Below are positions 1 to 4,570 of a DNA stretch of 7,743 nucleotides, in pieces (within the stretch, counting starts at the first letter, position 1; the number at the start of each line of letters is the position of its first letter). A model generated the notes under the pieces. The model was not told the origin of the DNA. It did no database searches and was given only the letters and a program-made list of their open reading frames with translations. Location: NCBI GenBank assembly GCA_913061335.1, contig CAJXTP010000137.1:1-7743 (forward strand). The letters run 5' to 3'. The position numbers and the translations under genes were made by a program. The stretch comes from an uncultured Loktanella sp. (GTDB lineage: Bacteria > Pseudomonadota > Alphaproteobacteria > Rhodobacterales > Rhodobacteraceae).

Positions 1-45
1 GATGTAGAGAGGTCTCGTGGGCTCGGAGATGTGTATAAGAGACAG
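1..45 (+). other. Illumina Nextera adapter contamination (not genomic)
   Basis: Positions 12-45 match the 34-nt Nextera transposase adapter used for read 2. It ends in the 19-nt Tn5 mosaic end AGATGTGTATAAGAGACAG at 27-45. Positions 4-11, GTAGAGAG, are an 8-nt i7 index as written in the adapter oligo (index N707 from memory), and GAT at 1-3 is the tail of the P7 primer. The order P7 tail, index, transposase arm is exactly that of a tagmentation library oligo. This is not a natural Tn5 end: the bases outside the mosaic end are synthetic adapter. Genomic sequence begins at 46. Confidence 0.98.
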
Positions 46-99
46 ATTGTGGTACCTGGCCATAAGAAGATCTTGGTAAAGGACATGGATTTCTCCTGA
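46..99 (+). CDS. Possible C-terminal tail of a lost upstream gene
   Basis: Directly after the adapter, one frame reads 17 sense codons (IVVPGHKKILVKDMDFS) and stops with TGA at 97-99. The composition is plausible for a protein end, but a stretch this short can be open by chance and I do not recognise the family. If real, it is the end of a co-directional gene 67 bases upstream of the NsrR-like start, with its body missing because the contig begins here. I cannot propose a function. Confidence 0.2.
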   Translation: MVVPGHKKILVKDMDFS

Positions 100-142
100 T
101 ATTGGGTATTTCAACTACCGGTTAACTATCGCTTTTAAATAC

Positions 143-155
143 GCATTACAAATGC
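143..155. promoter_or_regulatory. Small inverted repeat upstream of the NsrR-like gene
   Basis: GCATT at 143-147 and AATGC at 151-155 form a perfect 5-bp inverted repeat around ACA, 11 bases before the preferred start codon at 167. NsrR regulators often control themselves through AT-rich inverted repeats, so an autoregulatory operator is conceivable. The arms are short, the match to published NsrR sites is only loose, and a repeat of this size occurs often by chance. Confidence 0.2.
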
Positions 156-166
156 TAAATTTCGGC

Positions 167-602
167 ATGCAGCTTGATAAATTCACTGACTTTGGCCTTC
201 GTATTTTGATGACCCTCGCGGCACACGCGCCTGTGCGCATGCCGACATCGGCGATCGCCCAAATATTCGACTTATCCGAACATCACCTTGCCAAAGTCGC
301 GTCTGAACTTGCACGCGGTGGCTTTGTTGTTTCTGAACGCGGACGCAATGGCGGCCTCGTTTTGGCGCGCCCAGCACCTGACATTAATGTCGGATCTGTT
401 GTTCGCTACCTTCAAAAAGACAGAACCCGTAGTGTCGTGTTTTGGAAGCGATACATCGTGCCTCATATTACCCGCTTGCGGATTGCGCGCACCGCTGGCC
501 GAAGCACGCGAAGCGTTCTTTGCAACACTTGATAACTACACGCTTGCCGACGTCACGGGACCCAAAGCAGCGCTTAAGGCATTGATGGACGTTGGTGCCT
601 GA
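167..602 (+). pseudogene. NsrR-like Rrf2-family [Fe-S] transcriptional regulator, frameshifted
   Basis: The first frame encodes a typical Rrf2 winged-helix domain: MQLDKFTDFGLRILMTLA, then LSEHHLAKVASELARGGFV and the wing RGRNGGLVLARP. It then loses similarity after VVRYLQK. The next frame resumes with TEPVVSCF, a three-cysteine loop (C-X6-C-X5-C) and the terminal helix EAREAFFATLDNYTLADVTG. Removing one A from the five at 414-418 joins the halves into 144 residues, the usual NsrR length, with cysteines at 91, 98 and 104. NsrR senses nitric oxide through an iron-sulfur cluster held by such cysteines and represses NO-detoxification genes. As written, the ORF ends at 532 without the cysteines. 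I chose ATG 167 because family members begin MxLxxFTDYGLR; an in-frame ATG at 152 would add five residues, and neither has a clear Shine-Dalgarno. The extra A may be a contig-end sequencing error. No NO-responsive target is visible nearby. Confidence 0.85.
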
Positions 603-710
603 CCGATCCAGACGCCCGCAAAGATCAAGTGTGGTATTTGGCTGGTCTGCAAACCCATCTGACAATCGGGTTGGATATTTTCGAAAATAGGGATAGTCGC
701 CCACGAAAAA

Positions 711-737
711 GGCGCGGGGTCATGTGACCACCGCGCC
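711..737 (-). terminator. Intrinsic terminator of the DEAD-box helicase gene
   Basis: GGCGCGG (711-717) pairs with CCGCGCC (731-737) and the stem continues as GGTC (718-721) with GACC (726-729). The loop is four bases and A730 is the only bulge. On the minus strand the hairpin begins 7 bases after the helicase stop codon and is followed by five Ts (complement of A706-A710), so it is a good rho-independent terminator in that direction. On the plus strand the trailing sequence is only TATTTAATTAT, so it could weakly end transcription from the NsrR-like gene as well. Confidence 0.85.
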
Positions 738-744
738 TATTTAA

Positions 745-2046
745 TTATGCTGCGTTGCTACGACCGCGACCCGTTGGCGGCTTGCTTTTGCGCATTGGCT
801 TGCCACTCGGCTTGCCACCACCACCACCGGGTTTGCCACCGCGCGGTGCAGCACTGCGTCCACGACCACCGCCGCCACCGCCGCCGCCATTTGGCCGCTT
901 TTTCTGACCTGGCAGGATGTCCCACGCACGGCCAGATGCGACAGGAATTTCTTCCTTCATCGCTTTTTCGATGTCTTTAAGATCGATCATCTCGTCTGGC
1001 GCACAGAACGCAATCGCTGACCCTTCGGCCCCTGCGCGCGCTGTCCGGCCAATACGGTGAACATAGTTTTCAGCGACGTTTGGCAGATCAAAGTTATAGA
1101 CGTGCCGCACGCCCGGAATGTCGATGCCACGCGCGGCCACATCGGTCGCAACCAACACACGGATTTTGCCGGATTTGAATGCGGTGATTGCCCGTTCACG
1201 TTGCCCTTGGGATTTGTTCCCATGGATAGACGCTGCAGCGAACCCTTTGGATTCAAGGAACTTATACAGCTTTTCACAGCCATGCTTAGTCCGACCAAAC
1301 ACAAGCGCGAGTTCGTCGCGGTGCGCATCAAGCAATTCGACCAGCAGCTCGGATTTCGCCGCTTGTGCTACATAGTGCAGCGACTGGCTGATCTTTTTCA
1401 CGGCCATGCCCGGAGGGTTCACTTGTACACGCATCGGGTCATTGAGGAATGAAGATGCCAATTCCGACATCAGTTTCGGCATTGTCGCCGAGAACATCAT
1501 CGTCTGACGCGGTGTTGCCAGCAGTGGCGCGATTTTGCGCAACGCGTGGATAAAGCCCATGTCGAGCATTTGGTCAGCCTCGTCGAGCACCAAATAGATG
1601 GTCTCGTCCAAGCGCACGGCGCGGCGATCAATCAAGTCGATCAAACGGCCCGGTGTCGCAACCAAAAGGTCAACGCCACGTTCCAGACGCTTAATCTGTG
1701 AGCCGATACCAGCACCGCCCACGACCAAAGCGACCTTAAGGTGGCTCCCTTGGGTGTAATTAGTCAGGTTGTCGGCAATCTGTTTGGCCAGCTCGCGCGT
1801 TGGCGCAAGGATCAGGCCGCGCGCTGTTTTGGCAGACGGGTTAACGCCAGCTTTCATCAGCGCGTCAATCATTGGCAGACCAAAGGCGGCAGTTTTGCCG
1901 GTCCCTGTCTGCGCAAGGCCCATCACGTCGCGGCCATTCATGGCATGCGGGATCGCTTGGGATTGAATTGGGGTTGGTTCAGTAATGCCCTGCTCGGTGA
2001 GCTTGGCTACAAGACGGGGCGCGAGGCCCAGCATATCAAAATCCAT
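745..2046 (-). CDS. rhlE: DEAD-box ATP-dependent RNA helicase, RhlE subgroup
   Basis: This 433-residue cytoplasmic helicase unwinds short RNA duplexes using ATP; the family acts in ribosome assembly, RNA turnover and cold growth. All motifs are intact: Q motif EPTPIQ (23-28), Walker A AQTGTGKT (45-52), PTRELA (82-87), TPGR (131-134), DEAD (155-158), SAT (186-188), motif V ATDVAARGID (300-309) and motif VI HRIGRTARAG (330-339). The tail from about 385 is basic and very glycine-rich, including eight consecutive glycines, as in RNA-binding RhlE tails. The open frame extends to 2130, but the family starts MxFxxLGL, so MDFDMLGLA at 2046 is preferred; AGAAAG lies just upstream. It is monocistronic, ends in the 711-737 hairpin and is read divergently from the DUF2145 cassette. 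The helicase call is certain; the RhlE subgroup rests on the N-terminus and tail. Confidence 0.93.
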   Translation of the reverse strand: MDFDMLGLAPRLVAKLTEQGITEPTPIQSQAIPHAMNGRDVMGLAQTGTGKTAAFGLPMIDALMKAGVNPSAKTARGLILAPTRELAKQIADNLTNYTQGSHLKVALVVGGAGIGSQIKRLERGVDLLVATPGRLIDLIDRRAVRLDETIYLVLDEADQMLDMGFIHALRKIAPLLATPRQTMMFSATMPKLMSELASSFLNDPMRVQVNPPGMAVKKISQSLHYVAQAAKSELLVELLDAHRDELALVFGRTKHGCEKLYKFLESKGFAAASIHGNKSQGQRERAITAFKSGKIRVLVATDVAARGIDIPGVRHVYNFDLPNVAENYVHRIGRTARAGAEGSAIAFCAPDEMIDLKDIEKAMKEEIPVASGRAWDILPGQKKRPNGGGGGGGGRGRSAAPRGGKPGGGGGKPSGKPMRKSKPPTGRGRSNAA

Positions 2047-2343
2047 TAGTATCTTTCTGGCGGGCATCGGCCCGCGCATAAGGGTCGACTTGCCGCCAAA
2101 TGCGGACAAGCCTGTGCAGGTTGCGCCCATATGCTGACGGCCAGAGCCACATGCCCCGACGCCGATCAGGCGCTGGACCCCCTGCGTGATGTGGGAACCG
2201 GAATATCAATCGATGCCTTGCACGGACTTTACGTCTTGCTCTGCACACGCGGCAGGATGCATCGGTTATCGTGCAAATGGTGGATCGCCAACAAAAAGTC
2301 AACCCTTGTGGTGTTTTGCGTGGAGTCCAATTTGAATACGATC

Positions 2344-2358
2344 ATGAACGTCGTTCAT
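2344..2358. promoter_or_regulatory. Palindromic operator 1 (ATGAACG-T-CGTTCAT)
   Basis: This is a perfect 7+1+7 inverted repeat ending 7 bases before the -35 box at 2366. Its copy at 2394-2408 differs only at the central base and the last base, and the two centres (2351 and 2401) are exactly 50 bp apart. Perfect palindromes of about 15 bp with a central spacer are typical of TetR-family dimers, but which regulator binds here is inference and none is encoded next to it in the window. Confidence 0.75.
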
Positions 2359-2365
2359 TTTTATA

Positions 2366-2395
2366 TTGACAACCCCACCCGTGCGCCGCATTCAT
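2366..2395 (+). promoter_or_regulatory. Promoter of the lipoprotein/DUF2145 cassette
   Basis: A consensus -35 TTGACA lies at 2366-2371. With a 17-18 base spacer the -10 falls at 2389-2395 (CATTCA or ATTCAT), a weak match to TATAAT that overlaps operator 2. Transcription would begin near 2400, giving a leader of only about 20 nt before the ATG at 2423. A strong -35 with a weak -10 between two operators suggests a promoter kept off by a bound repressor; that reading is inferred. Confidence 0.6.
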
Positions 2396-2408
2396 GAACG
2401 ACGTTCAC
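2394..2408. promoter_or_regulatory. Palindromic operator 2 (ATGAACG-A-CGTTCAC)
   Basis: This is the second copy of the operator, with one mismatch between arms at the outermost pair. It covers the -10 end and the predicted transcription start, and ends 2 bases before the Shine-Dalgarno at 2411. Occupancy would block RNA polymerase directly. A pair of identical sites on either side of one promoter argues that they are functional and specific to this cassette. Confidence 0.75.
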
Positions 2409-2422
2409 CAAGGAGAGTTCCA

Positions 2423-2737
2423 ATGCCAAAATCATTAATCGCCCTAGCCCTGCTCGTGTCAGTGTCCGCAGCCGCCTGCACCGATGCCGCAAGCACAAAT
2501 GCCGTACAGTCGGCAGGCCATAGCGCTGCGGCCGCCAGCCATGGCTCCACTGCATTTGCGGAATCAGCAGTCTCAGTTGTGGCCGTACCTTTGGTGGTAT
2601 CAGGTGCTGCGTTGACCGTCTCCGGCGCCGCAATTGCCGATGTTGGTAGCGGTTCGCTTCAGGCAGGGACTGAAACCTTGCAGACGCAAACCGCCCCCAT
2701 GACCATCGCCGCAAATGGCCCACCTACCCTCAACTAA
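2423..2737 (+). CDS. Small exported protein, probable lipoprotein, paired with DUF2145
   Basis: This 104-residue protein starts at ATG 2423 behind an excellent Shine-Dalgarno, AGGAGAG at 2411-2417; an in-frame ATG at 2366 is rejected because it lies in the -35 box. The N-terminus is a signal sequence (lysine, then LIALALLVSVSA) ending AAAC with Cys19, which reads as a weak lipobox, so it is either lipidated at Cys19 or cleaved by signal peptidase I just before it. Next come a Ser/Ala/His-rich linker (about 23-45), one hydrophobic Ala/Val segment with a central proline (about 48-73) and a Thr-rich tail. There is no catalytic motif and I know no function. DUF2145 follows after 18 nt, so they are almost certainly co-transcribed and probably act together at the inner membrane or in the periplasm; the partnership is inferred. 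Confidence 0.8.
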   Translation: MPKSLIALALLVSVSAAACTDAASTNAVQSAGHSAAAASHGSTAFAESAVSVVAVPLVVSGAALTVSGAAIADVGSGSLQAGTETLQTQTAPMTIAANGPPTLN

Positions 2738-2755
2738 ATCTCGTCAGGAAATCAC

Positions 2756-3556
2756 ATGACCCGTTTCACAAAATTTTGCGCCACGTTGCTTATTGTACTA
2801 TTGCCGACCGTCACCACAGCAGGAAGCAGCACCCCTGGTCAATCAATCCTTCCCCAAGCCGAGGTCGCGACATTTGCCAATCGTGTCCAACAAGACCTTG
2901 CGTCCCGTGGTGCAAGTGTCGCGATTGTCGCCCGCATGGGCCGTGATCCAGCCCAGATGCCCAATGGAATTCTGTATACCCACCTCGGTCTTTGGGTTTA
3001 CTCCCAGATTACGCTGCCTGATGGCAGCAAAGGCCAAGGTTACCGAGTCTATAACTTGTACCAGCGCAGCAATGACCGGACCCGCAGTGATTTGATCCAA
3101 GATAGCCCAGCGGAATTCTTTGCGGGTGCCCAGCGCCTTGATGCAGGGATCATTATTCCCGATCCAGAACTACAGCGCAAATTGCTGGCGGTGATCGCAA
3201 GCCCGACCTATGCCGCCCTACATAATCCGCGTTATTCTGTTTTGGCCAATCCACGCACCAGTCAATACCAAAATTGCACCGAACATACGTTAGATGTGCT
3301 GATTGCCAGCATCTACGGCACCAGTGACATCGGGCAAATCAAAGCAAATGTTGCCGCCTATTTCGTTCCGCAGGTTGTCCAAGTCGGTGGCGTAAAACGC
3401 GCATTCGCCGCGATCGCTTCCCCCGCACTAAACACAGATGACCATGGACAGATCGTGGAGACAGCGACATTCGGATCTGTCAGCCGCTTTTTACAGTCTT
3501 ATGGAATGGCCAAAGACATCTACCGGATCACCCCGACCAATGTGTCTCGTTTCTGA
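2756..3556 (+). CDS. DUF2145 family secreted protein, possible permuted papain-like hydrolase
   Basis: The 266-residue protein has its own Shine-Dalgarno (AGGAA at 2746-2750). It begins with a signal peptide (FCATLLIVLLPTVTTA, likely cut after Ala22), so it should act in the periplasm. Features that recall DUF2145 are ILYTHLGLWV (73-81), the YRVYNLYQ strand, PAEFFAGAQRLDAGI (118-132), the paired LLAVIASP and YSVLANP segments, and SQYQNCTEHTLDVL (169-182). The family has no established function. The order of His76 in an H-L-G-[LIF] motif followed by Cys174 in an N-C-T-E motif matches circularly permuted NlpC/P60-type papain folds, such as YiiX-like proteins with H-x-G-[IV] then C-S-E. A cysteine peptidase or amidase acting on peptidoglycan or a lipid-linked substrate is therefore possible, but inferred. 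It is the second gene of the operator-controlled cassette, and no terminator follows. Confidence 0.85.
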   Translation: MTRFTKFCATLLIVLLPTVTTAGSSTPGQSILPQAEVATFANRVQQDLASRGASVAIVARMGRDPAQMPNGILYTHLGLWVYSQITLPDGSKGQGYRVYNLYQRSNDRTRSDLIQDSPAEFFAGAQRLDAGIIIPDPELQRKLLAVIASPTYAALHNPRYSVLANPRTSQYQNCTEHTLDVLIASIYGTSDIGQIKANVAAYFVPQVVQVGGVKRAFAAIASPALNTDDHGQIVETATFGSVSRFLQSYGMAKDIYRITPTNVSRF

Positions 3557-3624
3557 CAACACCGGCAAAAATGCATTCAGCCGTTCAGCATTGCTTCCCC
3601 TTGGCCGTCCCTGCCCATATAGAT

Positions 3625-3648
3625 GCCCCTAAGGGTGACAAAAGGGGC
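3625..3648 (+). promoter_or_regulatory. Hairpin covering the mipZ ribosome-binding site
   Basis: GCCCCT at 3625-3630 pairs perfectly with AGGGGC at 3643-3648 across a 12-base loop. The right arm contains most of GGGGCGG (3644-3650), the only Shine-Dalgarno candidate for mipZ, 4 bases before its ATG. If transcription starts upstream, for example by readthrough from the DUF2145 gene, the stem would hide the site and lower translation. It is not a terminator because no T-run follows. A TATAGA at 3618-3623 could be a -10 box for a shorter mipZ transcript, though no good -35 accompanies it. Confidence 0.4.
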
Positions 3649-3654
3649 GGACCA

Positions 3655-4464
3655 ATGGCGCATATTATCGTCGTAGGCAATGAAAAGGGCGGCGCGGGCA
3701 AATCGACTGTGTCGATGCATGTGGCGACGGCTTTGTCGCGCATGGGCCATAAGGTTGGTTGTCTTGATCTGGACCTGCGCCAGAAAACAATGGGCCGCTA
3801 TATTACCAACCGGCAAAAATTTATGGCCGAAAATGGTCTCGACCTACCAACTCCCAGCTATCACGATCTACCAGAGGTCGATCAGGCAACTCTTGGGCCA
3901 GATGAAAACGTCTATGACCACCGCCTTTCGATGGCAGTCGCTGGACTGGAACCCGAAAGCGATTTCATCCTAATTGACTGCCCCGGATCACATACGCGCC
4001 TAAGTCAAGTCGCCCATAGCCTTGCTGACACGCTGATCACACCACTGAATGACAGCTTCGTTGATTTCGATCTGTTGGCACATGTGGACACCGACGGCGA
4101 AGATATCACCGGCCCGTCCGTTTACTCCGAAATGGTCTGGAACGCGCGCCAACTGCGTGCTCAGGCGGGCTTGTCCGCTATTGACTGGATTGTTGTGCGC
4201 AACCGGATGGGTGCCCAAGCAATGGTCAACAAAGAAAAGATGGAACGCGTTATCGACAAGCTGGCCAAGCGTATTGGTTTCCGTACTGCCCCCGGCTTTA
4301 ACGAACGTGTCATTTTCCGAGAGCTGTTTCCCCGTGGACTGACCTTGCTTGATCTACGTGATCTGGGCGTGAAAGGTTTGAATATTTCCAATGTTGCTGC
4401 TCGTCAGGAATTACGCGAGTTGATCCGCGCATTGAACCTGCCGAACGTCACGCCAAACTTTTAA
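3655..4464 (+). CDS. mipZ: MipZ, division-plane positioning ATPase
   Basis: MipZ is a ParA/MinD-family ATPase of alphaproteobacteria. It binds ParB near the chromosome origin, forms a gradient from the poles and inhibits FtsZ polymerisation so that division occurs at mid-cell. The 269 residues are full length and close to Caulobacter MipZ as I remember it: NEKGGAGKST (deviant Walker A, signature Lys11 and catalytic Lys16), CLDLDLRQ (36-43), FILIDCPG (104-111), the hallmark TPLNDSFVDFDLL (129-141), WIVVRNR (178-184), RVIFRELFPRGLTLLDL (218-234) and the tail AARQELRELIRAL. ATG 3655 is chosen because the family starts a few residues before IVVGNEKGG and GGGGCGG lies just upstream; an in-frame ATG at 3571 would add 28 unrelated residues. 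No parB is nearby, as usual for a gene not in a parAB operon. A stem-loop may limit its translation. Confidence 0.96.
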   Translation: MAHIIVVGNEKGGAGKSTVSMHVATALSRMGHKVGCLDLDLRQKTMGRYITNRQKFMAENGLDLPTPSYHDLPEVDQATLGPDENVYDHRLSMAVAGLEPESDFILIDCPGSHTRLSQVAHSLADTLITPLNDSFVDFDLLAHVDTDGEDITGPSVYSEMVWNARQLRAQAGLSAIDWIVVRNRMGAQAMVNKEKMERVIDKLAKRIGFRTAPGFNERVIFRELFPRGLTLLDLRDLGVKGLNISNVAARQELRELIRALNLPNVTPNF

Positions 4465-4509
4465 CGCTCACGTTTACCTGATCGTCACCCCTTTGGGTCG
4501 AAAGTCGCT

Positions 4510-4537
4510 TTGACTGCGCAGCCTCGATCCTTAAGGT
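4510..4537 (+). promoter_or_regulatory. Weak promoter candidate for the glutamate-synthase-like gene
   Basis: TTGACT at 4510-4515 matches five of six -35 bases, and TAAGGT at 4532-4537 is a poor -10 at 16-base spacing. Transcription would start near 4544, after the GTG at 4538 but before the Shine-Dalgarno at 4557-4564, which agrees with the TTG start chosen for the gene. No terminator follows mipZ in 4465-4537, so readthrough from mipZ is also possible. Confidence 0.25.
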
Positions 4538-4570
4538 GTGTGTAACTTGGATTTACAGGTAGGATTCACC

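Larger units (their letters stand above)
2047..2422. other. 376-base divergent intergenic region
   Basis: This stretch separates the helicase start from the small lipoprotein start and must hold promoters for both directions. I find no credible gene: the open frames at 2131-2397 (plus) and 2036-2302 (minus) match no family I know and lack a good ribosome-binding site. The right-hand 80 bases hold two palindromic operators and a promoter, listed separately. For the helicase the only candidate is TTGACT (complement of 2297-2302) with a poor -10, which would give a leader of over 200 nt. An 8-bp palindrome GATGCATC at 2256-2263 has no evident role. Confidence 0.6.

Noticed and set aside
27..45. 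Tn5/IS50 end suggesting a natural transposon
   Set aside because: The hyperactive mosaic end is engineered and is attached to Nextera adapter and index bases, so it is library-derived.
865..888. GCC/ACC-rich simple repeat as a regulatory or phase-variable tract
   Set aside because: It encodes eight glycines in the helicase tail. Mixed codons make slippage less likely, and any change in units of three stays in frame.
747..980. Histidine- and cysteine-rich open frame on the plus strand
   Set aside because: It is the antisense of the glycine-rich helicase tail; the GGN codons read as CCN/CAC on the other strand.
1057..1452. 131-residue open frame on the plus strand
   Set aside because: It lies fully inside the well-supported helicase gene on the other strand, lacks a ribosome-binding site and resembles no family.
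2131..2397. 88-residue open frame in the divergent intergenic region
   Set aside because: It has no ribosome-binding site, its product is unrecognisable, and its end runs through both operators and the promoter.
3655..4464. Chromosome or plasmid partition ParA (possible plasmid marker)
   Set aside because: NDSFVDFDLL, RVIFRELFPRGLT and the full length identify MipZ, a chromosomal division protein; no parB, rep gene or iterons are present.
4497..4514. Hairpin GTC-g-AAAG / CTTT-GAC as a mipZ terminator
   Set aside because: The stem is AT-rich and bulged, the loop is three bases and no T-run follows.
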